39,730 nucleotides of DNA from Stenotrophomonas acidaminiphila (GTDB taxonomy: Bacteria > Pseudomonadota > Gammaproteobacteria > Xanthomonadales > Xanthomonadaceae). The notes beneath the pieces are model-generated. The model saw only the letters and a program-made list of their open reading frames with translations. It was not told the origin of the DNA and made no database searches. The DNA is taken from contig NZ_LDJO01000043.1 of the NCBI RefSeq assembly GCF_001431595.1, positions 1-39,730 of the forward strand. Direction: 5' to 3'. Each line of letters opens with the position of its first letter. The first letter of the stretch is position 1. Below are positions 1 through 9,978 of the stretch, in pieces. A program made the position numbers and the translations under genes.

Positions 1-103
1 TCACGACTGTAAAGCCGCGCTCGATTACCTGCTTCACCGCCTCTGCGCGGAACTCATCCGTGTACTGCTTGCTGTTGCCCATAAACACCTCGGTCATTGC
101 CAT
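1..103 (-). CDS. IS3-family transposase OrfA, N-terminus (partial)
   Basis: The minus strand encodes MAMTEVFMGN followed by SKQYTDEFRAEAV and KQVIERGFTVV, running off the window edge at position 1. The YTDEFRAEAV segment is typical of the start of the helix-turn-helix domain of IS3-family OrfA (HTH_8/InsE-type) proteins, which bind the element's ends and are normally fused to OrfB by a -1 frameshift. Start codons are possible at 103, 97 or 82; none has a clear ribosome binding site in view. The rest of OrfA and all of OrfB are outside the window, so whether the element is active cannot be judged. Confidence 0.75.
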   Translation of the reverse strand, partial: MAMTEVFMGNSKQYTDEFRAEAVKQVIERGFTVV

Positions 104-145
104 CAATTATGGCGTCCGAGTGTCTACGAAAGGCTGGCCGGTCCA
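1..145 (-). mobile_element. IS3-family insertion sequence, one end (partial)
   Basis: Only the end upstream of the transposase is inside the window. It holds the first codons of an OrfA-type transposase (minus strand) and, at 121-145, a terminus-like segment that on the minus strand begins TGGACCGGCC and ends CGTAGACA. That pattern resembles the terminal inverted repeats of IS3-family elements as I remember them. From 146 onward the DNA reads as the interior of a lipase gene, so the element boundary is placed at 145. The opposite end and any target-site duplication lie outside the window, so the boundary is an inference. Confidence 0.7.
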
Positions 146-1405
146 ATCCACCGCTACTACGACGTAGCCGACCCCGCGTTCGGCGACGGCAAGGCGCCGT
201 CGATCACCGAAGCCGCGGCCAGCCTGGGCCAGCGCATCCTGGAGCTGCGCGACAGCGTGTGCGGCAACAACGCCAACCAGCGCCGCGACTTCCGCGTGTA
301 CCTGGTGGCACACTCGATGGGTGGGCTGATCTGTCGTTGCCTGCTGCAGAACCCGGAAGTGGCCAGCACCGAGGCGCGCACGCTGGTGGACAAGGTGTTC
401 ACCTACGCCACCCCGCACAACGGCATCGACATCGCCGGCATCAACGTGCCCGACCTGCTGTCGATCAACGACATGAACAACTTCAATCGCGGCAACATGG
501 CGCGCTACCTGAAGGTCCCCAGGGACAAGGTCAACACCCTGGGCGATTCCGGCTTCCCGCCCGAGCGTATGTTCTGCCTGGTCGGCACCAACAGCCGCGA
601 CTACGCGGTGGCGCGTGGCCTGTCCTCGTTCGCGGTCGGCGCGCTCAGCGACGGCCTGGTGCGCATCGCCAACGCCTGGGTGGAGGGCGCGCCGCGCGCG
701 TTCGTCAACCGCAGCCACAGTGGCTATTTCGGCATCGTCAATTCCGAGGAGGGGTACCAGAACCTGTCGCGCTTCCTGTTCGGCGACATCTGCGCCACCG
801 CGCAGCTGGACATCACCGCGCTGGCGCTGCCACCGGAGGTCGGGGCCGCACGCCGGCGCGGCAGGCAGGTGCGCTCCTCGTATTACATCGAGGCCACGGT
901 GGCGCCGCGCGGCGCCTATACCTACCAGCTCACCGCGCGCACCCAGGCCAACGAATCGGCGGTGCGCCGCGAGTACGGCGACATCTTCGACGCCGACGGC
1001 AACGTGCGCCGCGATGCGCGCGCGCCGGTGCTGTTCTCGGTGTTCCTGGACAGCCGCCGCATCACCGCCGGCAGCGAGGTCGCGTTCTCGATCGAGCTGG
1101 CGGTGTGCAACGCCGGCTACGAGGTCGATGGCGCGCTGTTCCTGAAGAACCACATTCCCGGCGAATACCTGTTCCGCAACACGCTGGTGCTGTTCGCCCG
1201 GCCCGATGGCGATGGCTGGCGGCTGCGCTATGTCTGGGGCGACGACCAGTGGGCCGGCGGCCCCAAGACGCAGGCCGAACTGGACAGCGCCAGCGACAGG
1301 GCGATCGGCATCAGCCAGCAGTCACCGCGCGTGTTCACGGTGCCGGTGTCTTCGACCAAGGGTTTCGCCGCGGAACTGAAGATCGCGCTGTCCGATTGGC
1401 AGTGA
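146..1405 (+). pseudogene. Lipase / alpha-beta hydrolase, 5' end removed by the IS element
   Basis: The frame is open from the IS boundary to TGA at 1403-1405 (about 419 codons). It begins in mid-protein with IHRYYDVADPAF and has no convincing start codon; the first possible internal starts are GTG codons such as 257. The lipase nucleophile elbow is seen as VAHSMGG, with Ser encoded at 314-316, followed by FTYATPHNG, a motif common in PGAP1-like and triacylglycerol lipases. The C-terminal part (after about 840) is not a recognised domain. The N-terminal beta-strands and oxyanion-hole region that normally precede the elbow by about 80-100 residues are partly missing. A gene broken by insertion is the best reading; an internally initiated shorter protein is less likely. 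Confidence 0.75.
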
Positions 1406-1572
1406 CGCGGGAGGCCCGGCGCTCACGCCCGCGCTCTGCTGGCGGGTGATTGAACGGAGGTGACGGCGGCACGCCAGTACGCACGGTGTGACTAGCGGCA
1501 TTGCCGGGCGCCGCGAAGGCAGCGCAGCGCCTGCCGCGGGCCGGTGCCGCGGCACTGCGCCGATGCGCCGCG

Positions 1573-4500
1573 CTAGTGGAAATCCCGCGATTGGGTCTGC
1601 AGGTCGCCCAGCAGGTGGCTGAGGTCGTGCAGGTCACGGGCGACCAGGTGCTGCACGCCATCGACCTGTTCCCAGCGCCCGCGCACCGCCATCAGCCGCG
1701 CGCCCAGCAGTACCTTGCGCCGGCGTGCAGCCAGGTCCTGCCAGACCACGACGTTGAGCGGGCCATGCTCATCCTCGAGGGTGACGAACACCGTGCCCTT
1801 GGCCGTACCCGGGCGCTGCCGCTGCACCACGATGCCGGCCACGTGGGCGCCGCGCCCGTGCGGCAGTTGCCGGACCTGGGCGATGTCGAGCACGCGCTCG
1901 CGCTGCAGCCGCGCGCGCAGCAGCGACAGCGGATGCTCGCCGAGGGTGAGGCCGAGCACCCGGTAATCGGCCAGCACCTCCTCGCCGGCCGAAGGCGCCG
2001 GCAGCACCACCGCCTCCTCGTCGGGGCTGCCGGGCAGCAGCGGCCGCTGCCGTTCGATGCCGGCTACTTCCCAGCGTGCGGCGTGGCGGTGCCCGGCCAG
2101 TGTCTGCAGCGCGCCGGCTTCGGCCAGCGCGCGCCGCGCCCGCTCGTCCAGGCCGGCGCGCAGGCACAGGTCGCGCACGTCGGCGAACGGGCGCCTGGCA
2201 CGCGCGGCGACGATGGCCAGCGCCGCGCTTTCAGGCAACCCGGCCACCTGGCGCAGGCCCAGGCGGATGGCGGGCTGGCCGTCGTCGTCATCCGGGCCAC
2301 GGCGTGCCCGCCCGCCTTCCAGGGTGTTGTCCCGGTCGCTGCAGGTCACGTCCACCGGCCGCACCTCCACCGCGCGGCGTCCGCCGTGACCGTCGCGGCG
2401 CGCGTCCTGGACGATCTCGCTGGGCGAATAGAAGCCCATCGGCTGCGCGTTGAGCAGCGCACAGGCAAAGGCCGCCGGTTCATGGCGCTTGAGCCAACTG
2501 CTGATGTAGACCAGCTTGGCGAACGAGGCGGCATGGCTCTGCGGGAAGCCGTAGGAGCCGAAGCCCTTGATCTGCTCGAAGATCTGGTCGATGAATTCGT
2601 CGGAGTAGCCGTTGGCCTGCATCCGTTCGCGGATGCGGACGCGATGCGGCTCCATGTCCCCGCCGCGGCCCCAGGCCGCCATCGAGCGACGCAGGCCATC
2701 GGCTTCCCCGGGGCTGTACCTGGCGGCGATGATGACAAGCTCCATCACCTGTTCCTGGAACAGCGGAATGCCGCAGGTGCGCCCGAGGATTTCCCGCAAC
2801 GCCTCGGGACAGGTGGCCTCCTCCCTGCCCTGTCGCCGGCGCAGGTACGGATGCACCATGCCGCCCTGGATCGGCCCCGGGCGCACGATCGCCACCTCGA
2901 TCACCAGGTCGTAGAAACACGCCGGTTTCAGCCGCGGCAGCATGCTCATCTGCGCGCGCGATTCGATCTGGAACACGCCCACGGTGTCGGCGGCCTGGAT
3001 CATGGCGTAGGTCGGCTCGTCGCCGGCCGGCAACCGTGCCAGGTCGATGCGCTGGCCGCGGTGGCGCTCCACCAGGTCCAGCGCCTTGCGGATGCAGGTG
3101 AGCATGCCCAGCGCCAGGCAGTCGACCTTGAGCAGCTTCATCGTCTCCAGGTCGTCCTTGTCCCACTGGATGATGGTGCGCCCGTCCATGGCCGCGTTCT
3201 CCACCGGCACCACGGTGGACAGCGGCGCATCGCTGATGACGAAACCGCCCACGTGCTGCGACAGGTGGCGCGGGTGGCCGTTCAACTGCGCGGTGATCGC
3301 CATCAGCCGCCGGATCAGCGGGTTGTCCGGGTCGAAGCCTGTCTCGCGCAGCCGCTGCGCCATCGGCACCTCGCCATTGCCCCAGCCATGGCATCCGGCC
3401 AGCAGCGCGATCTGGTCCGGCGGCAGGCCGAAGGCACGGGCCACGTCGCGCACCGCGCTCTTGCCGCGGTAACGGATCACGGTGGCCGCCAAGGCAGCGC
3501 GGTGGCGGCCGTACTTGGCGTAGACGTACTGCAGCACTTCCTCGCGCCGCTCGTGCTCGAAGTCCACGTCGATGTCCGGTGGCTCGTCGCGTTCGCGCGA
3601 CAGGAAGCGCGCCATCAGCAGCCGGCTTTCGGCCGGGTCCACCACGGTGATGCCCAGCGCGAAGCACACCGCGGAATTGGCCGACGAACCCCGGCCCTGG
3701 CACAGGATGCCGCGCTCCCTGGCGAAGCGCACGATGTCCTGCACGGTCAGGAAGAACGCCTCGTACTGCTTGTAGGCGATCAGCTCCAGCTCGTCCTCGA
3801 TCTGGCGCACGACGTCGGCCGGCGTTCCCTGCGGCCAGCGCTCGCGCATGCCGCGCTCGGTCAGTTCGCGCAGCCAGCTGCTGGGCGTGTTCCCGGCAGG
3901 CACCAGTTCGGTCGGGTACGCGTAGCGCAGTTGATCCATGTCGAAACTACAGCGGCGCGCCAGCCGCACCGCGTTGTCCAGCAGTGCCGGCGGGTGGATG
4001 TTGCCCAGCGCGCGGCGGGTGCGCAGGTGGCGCTCGCCATTGCGGAACAGGTGCGCGCCGCATTCGGCCAGCGCCAGGTTATGGCGGATGGCGGTCATCG
4101 TGTCCTGCAGCATGCGCCGGCGGCGCACGTCCATGTGCACGTCGCCGCTGGCCAGCGGCGTCATCGCCAGCGCATCGGCCAGCGCCAGCAACCGCTGCAG
4201 GCGCGCGGCATCGTCCTGTTCGCGGTGCAGTTCCACCGCCAGGTGCGCGCGTGCGCCGAACACGGCCTGCAGCCAGCGCCCCTGTTCCTCCTGCGGCTCG
4301 GCGCCCGGCAGCCACAACGCGAACAGGCCCGAGGCCTCGGCACCGGCGTCGCCCAGCACCGACTCCACGTCCGCGCGTGCCAGCCGGTACGTGCCCTTGC
4401 CGGCCGCCAGGCGGCCGCGGCTGATCAGTTCGCACAGCCGCGTGTAGCCGGCGGCGGTTTCCACCAGCAATACGCAGCGCAGGCCGCAGCCCAGGGCGAA

Positions 4501-4818
4501 CTCGCTGCCGACCACCAGCTTCACGCCGCTGGCGCGTGCCGCCTCCCAGGCGCGCACGATGCCGGCCAGCGAGCATTCGTCGGTGATCGCCAGCGCTTCG
4601 TAGCCGCAGGCGCGCGCACGCGTGAACAGCTGCTCGGCGCTGGCCGCACCGCGCAGGAAGGAAAAATCCGACAGGCAATGCAGTTCGGCATAGGCGGGCA
4701 GGTCGTCCTCGCCGGGCGCGCCATCGTTGGCGGCTTCGCCACCCAGCCGCTGCGCCACTTCCCAGGCGCGCGGCGCACGCGTGCCGGCATGTGAATCGCG
4801 GGCTTCGCGGCGGCTCAT
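1573..4818 (-). CDS. dnaE2: Error-prone DNA polymerase DnaE2 (ImuC)
   Basis: C-family DNA polymerase alpha-subunit paralogue used with ImuA and ImuB in SOS-induced translesion synthesis. It is 1081 residues long, usual for DnaE2. An N-terminal PHP domain ([16 protein letters not shown], residues about 43-58) is followed by the polymerase core with the catalytic acidic motif PDIDVDFE near residue 415. Further on is [16 protein letters not shown] in the fingers region, and near the C-terminus an OB fold ([18 protein letters not shown]). The ATG at 4818 is chosen because it overlaps the imuB stop in an ATGA and the family-like sequence begins just after it. The longer upstream frame to 5181 merely reads through imuB. 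It is the last gene of the lexA2 cassette, with TAG at 1573-1575. Confidence 0.95.
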   Translation of the reverse strand: MSRREARDSHAGTRAPRAWEVAQRLGGEAANDGAPGEDDLPAYAELHCLSDFSFLRGAASAEQLFTRARACGYEALAITDECSLAGIVRAWEAARASGVKLVVGSEFALGCGLRCVLLVETAAGYTRLCELISRGRLAAGKGTYRLARADVESVLGDAGAEASGLFALWLPGAEPQEEQGRWLQAVFGARAHLAVELHREQDDAARLQRLLALADALAMTPLASGDVHMDVRRRRMLQDTMTAIRHNLALAECGAHLFRNGERHLRTRRALGNIHPPALLDNAVRLARRCSFDMDQLRYAYPTELVPAGNTPSSWLRELTERGMRERWPQGTPADVVRQIEDELELIAYKQYEAFFLTVQDIVRFARERGILCQGRGSSANSAVCFALGITVVDPAESRLLMARFLSRERDEPPDIDVDFEHERREEVLQYVYAKYGRHRAALAATVIRYRGKSAVRDVARAFGLPPDQIALLAGCHGWGNGEVPMAQRLRETGFDPDNPLIRRLMAITAQLNGHPRHLSQHVGGFVISDAPLSTVVPVENAAMDGRTIIQWDKDDLETMKLLKVDCLALGMLTCIRKALDLVERHRGQRIDLARLPAGDEPTYAMIQAADTVGVFQIESRAQMSMLPRLKPACFYDLVIEVAIVRPGPIQGGMVHPYLRRRQGREEATCPEALREILGRTCGIPLFQEQVMELVIIAARYSPGEADGLRRSMAAWGRGGDMEPHRVRIRERMQANGYSDEFIDQIFEQIKGFGSYGFPQSHAASFAKLVYISSWLKRHEPAAFACALLNAQPMGFYSPSEIVQDARRDGHGGRRAVEVRPVDVTCSDRDNTLEGGRARRGPDDDDGQPAIRLGLRQVAGLPESAALAIVAARARRPFADVRDLCLRAGLDERARRALAEAGALQTLAGHRHAARWEVAGIERQRPLLPGSPDEEAVVLPAPSAGEEVLADYRVLGLTLGEHPLSLLRARLQRERVLDIAQVRQLPHGRGAHVAGIVVQRQRPGTAKGTVFVTLEDEHGPLNVVVWQDLAARRRKVLLGARLMAVRGRWEQVDGVQHLVARDLHDLSHLLGDLQTQSRDFH

Positions 4819-6236
4819 GCGAACCACCCGTGCAGCATCCAGCCGCCCTGCTCGCCCGGCGGCGCGAAGGCCCAGGCGCGCTGGCCCTGCGAAGTTTCCA
4901 GCACGTAGTAATCGCGGCGCGCGTCGTCGCCGTCCCACCAGCCGCTTTCCAGCCGTTCCGGGCCGGACACGATGCGCAGGCGCGGGTCGCGCAGCGGCAC
5001 CGGCTGCGGCAGCAGCCAGGCCGGGCGCGGCGGCAGGCCCGGCGCGGCATCGCCGATGCGCGCCTCGTCGCCCTGCAGCGGCCGCCAGGCACGCTCCGGG
5101 CGCGGATCGCAGGTCGGCGCGATGCGATGCACCGCGGTATCGCCCAGCCGTGCGCGCAACCGCTCGCGCAGCTGCGGCCACGGCTGCTGCTGGCGCGTAC
5201 GCGGATCGAACAGGTCGCGCGCGGCCGGCACGAATGGCGGCAGTTCCCGCGCCAGCAGGCGCAGCGCCACCACCGGCCGCTCGAGCCGCACCTGCTCCAG
5301 GCGGTTGCGCACCAGCTCGAACAGCAGCGCCGGCTCACGCTCGGCGGCCAGCAGTCCCACCGCCACGTCGCTGTGGCCCTCCTCGTGCTCCAGCCGCAGC
5401 ACGAAGCGCTGCACGCCGCCGTCGCGCACCGACAGGTAAGTGCACAGGTCGCCGACCAGGCGGCGCAGCGGGAACAGCAGCGCGGTGTGGCTCTCGACCT
5501 CGTAGCCCAGCTCCAGCCGCACGTCGAAGTGGTCCGGCGGCGCGTAATACGCCAGCGGGTCGTCGGCCTGTCCGTAGAGCCGGTCCAGGTGGTCGAGCAG
5601 CGGCAGGCCGAAACGCCGGCGCAGCGCATCGCGCGGCAGCGCACGCAGCGTGCGCAGGTCGCCGATGCCCATGTGCCGCAGGCGCTCGCCGGCATCGTCC
5701 GGCAGCCGCGCGCGCGCCACCGGCACGCGGTCCAGCAGCGTCGTCATCGCCGCCGGCTGGGTCACCGCCAGGCCGTCGCGCAGGCCGGCCAGCACCTGCG
5801 CGGCGCGCGGCGTCGGCGCCAGCCCGATGCGGTGGGTGAAACCCAGCAGTCGCAGTTCCTCGCGCAGCCGCGCCTCGATGCGCGGCCAAGGCCCGAGCAG
5901 GGCGAAGCTGGCGCGTACTTCCAGCACGATGCAGCCGGGCCACTGCGCACTGACCAGCGAACTGTGGCGGTAGGCCCAGGCGGCCAGGAAGCGCTGCCAG
6001 CGCGCCTCGGCCTGCGGGTCGTGTTCGACCAGGGCTAACCCGGGCAGCAGCGCATGCGCGGCGGTCAGGCGCATGCCGGCCCGCACCCCGGCAGCGGCCG
6101 CGGCGGCGTTGACCGCCTGCAGGGTGCGCAGCTGCGCCGGGCCACTGACCAGCGCCAGCGGCGCCTGCGGATCAGGGCATCGCCGCAGGACGGCATCCAG
6201 CGCCAGTTGCGGCAGCAGTACACAGGCCCAGAGCAT
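4815..6236 (-). CDS. imuB: ImuB, Y-family polymerase-like mutagenesis protein
   Basis: 473-residue protein of the DinB/UmuC-like ImuB family. ImuB acts as a non-catalytic hub linking ImuA, DnaE2 and the beta clamp. The N-terminal half carries the Y-family fold (for example [17 protein letters not shown], then [20 protein letters not shown]). The early acidic residues that coordinate metal in active Y polymerases are not seen: the start reads [19 protein letters not shown]. The helix-hairpin-helix-like stretch [20 protein letters not shown] sits near residue 195. Start ATG at 6236 lies 9 nt after the imuA stop, and the end overlaps dnaE2 by 4 nt, so translation is probably coupled. Regulation comes from the LexA2 operator at 7476-7495. 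Confidence 0.92.
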   Translation of the reverse strand: MLWACVLLPQLALDAVLRRCPDPQAPLALVSGPAQLRTLQAVNAAAAAAGVRAGMRLTAAHALLPGLALVEHDPQAEARWQRFLAAWAYRHSSLVSAQWPGCIVLEVRASFALLGPWPRIEARLREELRLLGFTHRIGLAPTPRAAQVLAGLRDGLAVTQPAAMTTLLDRVPVARARLPDDAGERLRHMGIGDLRTLRALPRDALRRRFGLPLLDHLDRLYGQADDPLAYYAPPDHFDVRLELGYEVESHTALLFPLRRLVGDLCTYLSVRDGGVQRFVLRLEHEEGHSDVAVGLLAAEREPALLFELVRNRLEQVRLERPVVALRLLARELPPFVPAARDLFDPRTRQQQPWPQLRERLRARLGDTAVHRIAPTCDPRPERAWRPLQGDEARIGDAAPGLPPRPAWLLPQPVPLRDPRLRIVSGPERLESGWWDGDDARRDYYVLETSQGQRAWAFAPPGEQGGWMLHGWFA

Positions 6237-6245
6237 GGCCGCGCC

Positions 6246-6869
6246 TCACCGCGTGGCCAGGGCAAAGGCGCGCGCCGGCGCCGGGCCGCCGCGGCATTTG
6301 CGTACCTGCCAGGCATTGCCGCCGTGCGCGTCGCGCACCGCTTCCAGGCGCAGCGCGGCCGGCGAGGGATTGGCCGCATGGCGGCGGTCGCGCAGGGCAA
6401 AGCCCAGGCACTGGCCGCTGTCGGCCGCCACCTGCAGCCGCCGCAGCGCCTGCGCGTCGGCCTGCCGCGGCCAGCCCAGCACCGCTCCGCAGGCGCCACT
6501 GCGCAGGCATTGCTCGAACGCCCACAGCGCATCGCGTGGCATGGCCTGGACGATCTCCAGCCGTTCCAGCGCCACGCCCGCGGCCTGCCAGGCCGGGGCG
6601 TAGGGCACATAAGGCGGCGCCACCACCGCCACCGTGGCGCCGGCCTGGCTCAGCCGCGCCAGCGTGGGCAGCAGCAGCGCCAGCTCACCCACGCCATCGG
6701 CCGGCAACAGCAGTTCGGTCAGCGCATGCCGCGGCCAGCCACCCTGCGGCAGCAGCGCATCGAGCGCGGCATGGCCGGTGGGCTCGCCCAGCGCCGCGGC
6801 CGAGGCACGCCCGGCGTGCCACAGCGTCTGCGCCGCCAGCAGGCTGTCGAGGGCGACCACGGTGCCCAT
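6246..6869 (-). CDS. imuA: ImuA, SOS cell-division inhibitor/RecA-like mutagenesis protein
   Basis: 207-residue protein occupying the standard second position of the lexA2-imuA-imuB-dnaE2 cassette. ImuA (SulA-like/RecA-like) binds ImuB and is required for the mutasome. Family-like stretches are LDALLPQGGWPRHALTELL near residue 40, the following ELALLLPTLARL, and LGWPRQADAQALRRLQVAA in the middle. The P-loop expected of a true RecA ATPase is not evident. The C-terminus ends in a basic tail (ARAFALATR). Its ATG at 6869 follows the lexA2 TAA (6870-6872) without any gap, implying coupled translation. Confidence 0.88.
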   Translation of the reverse strand: MGTVVALDSLLAAQTLWHAGRASAAALGEPTGHAALDALLPQGGWPRHALTELLLPADGVGELALLLPTLARLSQAGATVAVVAPPYVPYAPAWQAAGVALERLEIVQAMPRDALWAFEQCLRSGACGAVLGWPRQADAQALRRLQVAADSGQCLGFALRDRRHAANPSPAALRLEAVRDAHGGNAWQVRKCRGGPAPARAFALATR

Positions 6870-7475
6870 TTAAGCCGGGCGTACCAGCCCGCAGTAAACG
6901 CCTTCGATGGCGAAATCCTGGCCCGGCCGCACCTCGATCGGCGCATGCGCGCGGTTGCGCGGCAGCAGGTGGATGCATCGCGGCCCGCGCTGCAGGCGCT
7001 TGATGGTCAGCTCGCCATCGACGCGCGCCACCACGGTCTGGCCGTCGCGCGCCTCGGGCGTGCGCTGCACCCCGACCAGGTCGCCGTCGAGGATGCCGTC
7101 GTCGATCATCGAATCGCCCTGTACCCGCAGCAGGTAGTCCGGGCGCAGCGCGAACAGCCGCCGGTCCAGCCAGAACTGCTGGTCCAGGCCGATGTCGGCC
7201 CCGATCGGCGGGCCCGCGGCCACCCGCCCGAGCACCGGCAACGGCAGCAGGTCGGCGTCGCCACCGGGCAGGCGCAGGCCGCGCTTGCGCCCCGGCAGCT
7301 GCTCCAGCAGGCCGTCAGCCAGCAGCGCCTGCACGTGCTTCTGCGCGGCGTTGCGCGAGGCAAAGCCGAACGCCGCGGCGATCTCGGCCAGGCTGGGTGC
7401 GCGCCCGGCCGCCAGCTCCCGGCGCAGGAAGGCAAGGACGGCGGCGCGCTGCGGTGGCAGGTCGGCAGGGATCAT
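6870..7475 (-). CDS. lexA2: LexA2-type SOS repressor
   Basis: 201-residue LexA with an N-terminal winged helix (SLAEIAAAFGFASRNAAQKH, residues 28-47) and a C-terminal S24 protease domain. Autocleavage is expected between Ala87 and Gly88 (RVAAGPP). The catalytic dyad is Ser122 (QGDSMIDDG) and Lys159 (GELTIKR). It represses its own operon until RecA filaments trigger self-cleavage. Start choice: ATG at 7475 lies immediately after the palindromic operator. A longer frame reaches 7505 but would encode the operator as protein. With the operator abutting ATG there is no Shine-Dalgarno sequence, so the mRNA may be leaderless. It is a cassette-specific paralogue; the main cellular LexA would be elsewhere. 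Confidence 0.92.
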   Translation of the reverse strand: MIPADLPPQRAAVLAFLRRELAAGRAPSLAEIAAAFGFASRNAAQKHVQALLADGLLEQLPGRKRGLRLPGGDADLLPLPVLGRVAAGPPIGADIGLDQQFWLDRRLFALRPDYLLRVQGDSMIDDGILDGDLVGVQRTPEARDGQTVVARVDGELTIKRLQRGPRCIHLLPRNRAHAPIEVRPGQDFAIEGVYCGLVRPA

Positions 7476-7495
7476 GGGTGTACATTTGTACACCC
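7476..7495 (-). promoter_or_regulatory. LexA2 operator (perfect palindrome)
   Basis: The plus strand reads GGGTGTACATTTGTACACCC: two perfect 9-bp arms around a TT centre. On the coding strand the core is TGTACAAATGTACA, which matches the LexA2 box I recall for Xanthomonas lexA2-imuA-imuB-dnaE2 operons. It touches the lexA2 ATG (7475) directly, so bound repressor would block transcription start. No second copy was noticed elsewhere in the window. Confidence 0.9.
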
Positions 7496-7634
7496 AGACG
7501 GGCACCGTAGCCAGTGCCGCCTGCGGGTTACGCGAAATGCCGGAAGCGGCCCGCCGCGCGATGGCGGGGCCGTTGTTCCCCGGTGCCGTGGCCGGTACCG
7601 GACCCGCCCGCGCCGGATACGCGGCCGGCGCCGG

Positions 7635-8711
7635 CTAGCGCAGGTTTTCGCCGAAGAAACGCAGGGCTTCGTCCACCGCCGCCGCATGCGTGGCGGCCTT
7701 CGGGACCGCGGTCCGGCACAGCCCCTGCAGCCGGTCCGCTCCCAGCGGGGTGCACTCGGACAGGAAGTCGTAGTGGGCCACGCCGGGGAGGTGGCGGATC
7801 ACGGCGTTGCCGGCCAGCGCCGCGGCCACGTCGCTGTTGCTGGCGGGGGCGGCCACCGCGTCGTCCGTGCCCACCATGATCGACAGCGGGAGCTGCAGCG
7901 CCTCCAGTTCCGCCGGGTCGAACGCCTGCACGATCGCCGGTGCCAGCAGGAAGGCCGCGCGCACCCCGGGCAGCGCGCGGGACTGGCCCGCCTGGCGGAC
8001 ATGCGGCGCCAGTTCCGGGGAGGCCGCCGCGGCCACGCGGGCGGCCTGGGTGTGCGTGGGCGACTCGTCCTGCGGGCGGCACACGCCATCGTCGGGATGC
8101 GCGGCGCAGAAGCGCGCCAGGCGCGGCATGTCGGGGCGCGCACCGGCGGCAACCAGCGCGGTGAACCCTCCGGCCGAGTACCCGACCAGGCCGAGCCGCG
8201 CCGTATCCACATGCGCGCCGAGCACCGGATCTGCCTGCACCGCCGCCAGTGCCGTCGCCAGGTCATCGGCGCGCAACCAGGGGAGCACGCTGCCGGCCAG
8301 GGTCATCGGGTCGATGCCGTTGTTGCCGGGGTGGTCGACGGCAATCACCAGGTAGCCCGCGCGGGCCAGCGCCGTTCCCAGCCACCCCATCATCCGCGCC
8401 GTTCCGCCATTGCCGTGGGACAGCAGCAGGGTGGGAAGCCGCCCGCCGCTGACCGGTGCGTCCTCGACCCGCCCCGCTTCCTGGAACAGCGGGGCGTCGG
8501 GCGGGCCGATCGACAGCGGCGTTTCCGCACGTGCCGTGTGCGTCGGATACCACACCGTGAAGCGCAGGGCATCGCGCTGCCCGGCATCGCGGATGGCGGC
8601 GGTCGCCGAGGTGGCCACGCCGGTCCGTTCGCCCGCCTTGGGCAGCGGCGGGGCGGGAGCGAGCTGCAGCGCGCCCAGCGCCAGCGCCAGGGCCGAGTGG
8701 AAAAAGGACAT
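7635..8711 (-). CDS. Alpha/beta hydrolase of the PAF-acetylhydrolase / dienelactone hydrolase type
   Basis: 358-residue protein with a hydrophobic N-terminus (SALALALGALQLAPAPP) that looks like a signal peptide, so export to the periplasm is likely. The fold is clear: TLLLSHGNGG (oxyanion-hole region, about residue 94-103), the nucleophile elbow GYSAGG with Ser179, a probable acid in MVGTDDAVAAP, and a probable catalytic His in GVAHYDFL. Overall arrangement resembles COG4188-type esterases related to platelet-activating factor acetylhydrolase; the real substrate is unknown. The AraC-type gene stops 3 nt upstream, so the two form one minus-strand operon. The gene ends with TAG at 7635-7637. 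Confidence 0.85.
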   Translation of the reverse strand: MSFFHSALALALGALQLAPAPPLPKAGERTGVATSATAAIRDAGQRDALRFTVWYPTHTARAETPLSIGPPDAPLFQEAGRVEDAPVSGGRLPTLLLSHGNGGTARMMGWLGTALARAGYLVIAVDHPGNNGIDPMTLAGSVLPWLRADDLATALAAVQADPVLGAHVDTARLGLVGYSAGGFTALVAAGARPDMPRLARFCAAHPDDGVCRPQDESPTHTQAARVAAAASPELAPHVRQAGQSRALPGVRAAFLLAPAIVQAFDPAELEALQLPLSIMVGTDDAVAAPASNSDVAAALAGNAVIRHLPGVAHYDFLSECTPLGADRLQGLCRTAVPKAATHAAAVDEALRFFGENLR

Positions 8712-8714
8712 CGA

Positions 8715-9551
8715 TCACTCCGGTCGTTGCGGGATTTCAGCCAGCGGCAGCCATATCTCCACGCCGCCGTTGCCGCTGCGGTCGTCGAAGCGCGGGTCGT
8801 AGCGCTCGAATGCCGGCGTGTCGGCCAGCGCGATCCGCGCCGTGGGCAGGTAGTGCTCGCGCAGCCAGCGCCAGGTCGAGCGGATCGAGGACACGTGGCC
8901 GGCGTGCCAGGCCACCAGGTAGCGCATCGCCGGCAGGTCGACACGCTGCCAGTGGCGCGGCGGGGGCTGCGCCGGGTCCAGCGGCACCGCGGCGATGTAA
9001 TCGAACGCCCCGTCCCCGTCGCGGTTCATGCAGACCCCGTAGCTGACCGGTGCCGGCCGCGGCCACTGGCGATCGAGCTGTTGCCATTGGCCGGGGATTT
9101 CGCCGTTGCTGAAGCAGGTATGGCGGCGGCCGATGCCGGCGACCGAGAACGCCGGCAGCGCGGCCCGCCACAGCGCGATCCCGTTACCCGCGGCCGCCTC
9201 GTCCAGCTTGAGCGCGTCCACCAGGGCGAGGGACGCCAGCCCGTGCTCGCGCACCTGCGCCGGGGTGCTGCCGAACTGGCCGCAGAACGCGCGGGTAAAG
9301 GCGGCATGCGTGGAATAACCGCTGTCCAGCGCGAGCTGCAGGATGTCGTCGCCGCCCTGGGCCAGGCGCCGCGCGGCCAGGGTCAACCGCCGGCCGCGCA
9401 GGTAGCGCATCAACGGGGTACCGGTACGGCCATGGAACATGCGGGACAGATGGAACGGCGACAGCCCCACCGCGGCGGCGATATCCGCCAGCGCCAGCGC
9501 GCCATCGTCATGGCATTCGATGTGCCACAGCACTTTTGCCGTTGCGCTCAA
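8715..9551 (-). CDS. AraC-family regulator with C-terminal GyrI-like ligand domain
   Basis: Two helix-turn-helix motifs of the AraC type occupy the first 105 residues (ALADIAAAVGLSPFHLSRMF, then LQLALDSGYSTHAAFTRAF and STPAQVRE). They are followed by a GyrI/SbmC-like small-molecule-binding domain (from about residue 120, SVAGIGRRHTCFSNGEI, ending EIWLPLAEI). The frame is open to 9728, but sequence before the HTH looks non-family. I chose TTG at 9551 because AGGACG lies 6 nt upstream and the resulting 278 residues match the family length. A different start upstream cannot be excluded. It probably regulates itself and the hydrolase 3 nt downstream in response to a ligand; which ligand is unknown. 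Confidence 0.82.
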   Translation of the reverse strand: MSATAKVLWHIECHDDGALALADIAAAVGLSPFHLSRMFHGRTGTPLMRYLRGRRLTLAARRLAQGGDDILQLALDSGYSTHAAFTRAFCGQFGSTPAQVREHGLASLALVDALKLDEAAAGNGIALWRAALPAFSVAGIGRRHTCFSNGEIPGQWQQLDRQWPRPAPVSYGVCMNRDGDGAFDYIAAVPLDPAQPPPRHWQRVDLPAMRYLVAWHAGHVSSIRSTWRWLREHYLPTARIALADTPAFERYDPRFDDRSGNGGVEIWLPLAEIPQRPE

Positions 9552-9751
9552 GATGCGTCCTGCCTGTCGAACGCCGGCAAGAATAGCGGAGCCGGAAACG
9601 CCGCGTTTAGCAGTTCTTGCGGCACATGCAGGCATTCCATCGCGGGCGCCACCGTGACGCCGGCGATATGCACGCCACGGGCGATGCACGGCATCGAACG
9701 CCGCAACGCCAGACGCGAAGGCCGGCAATCACGACGAAGCGACATCGAAGA

Positions 9752-9828
9752 TGGCGCGCCCGGAGGGATTCGAACCCCCGACCAATGGCTTCGGAAGCCA
9801 CTACTCTATCCGGCTGAGCTACGGGCGC
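9752..9828 (-). tRNA. tRNA-Arg (anticodon CCG)
   Basis: On the minus strand a complete 77-nt cloverleaf can be folded. The acceptor arm is GCGCCCG paired with CGGGCGC, followed by discriminator G and an encoded CCA. The D arm contains AGCTCAGCCGGATAGAG. The anticodon arm is GTGGC/GCCAT with loop TTCCGAA, giving anticodon CCG. The T arm carries GTTCGAATC. CCG reads CGG codons, which are common in this GC-rich DNA. No integrase or duplicated 3' end is seen next to it. Confidence 0.96.
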
Positions 9829-9978
9829 GTTGTGTGTCGCTGCGGGAGCCAGGGGGCTCCCCACCGTCCGGCGCTGCCGGGCGGAGGCGCATTCTAACGG
9901 TAAATGCATGCGCAGGTCTGCCCCTGTCGCATCGGCGCATGGCAACGGACCGCCGGGCCCGGCTGGTAACCTGTGCGT

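Noticed and set aside
1501..4794. Plus-strand open frame of about 1100 codons
   Set aside because: Antisense of dnaE2, which has clear polymerase motifs on the minus strand.
4819..5181. N-terminal extension of dnaE2
   Set aside because: Overlaps the imuB coding sequence and is unlike DnaE2; the ATGA overlap at 4815-4818 fixes the start.
9752..9828. tRNA-Arg as an integration site
   Set aside because: No integrase gene and no second copy of the tRNA 3' end were found nearby.
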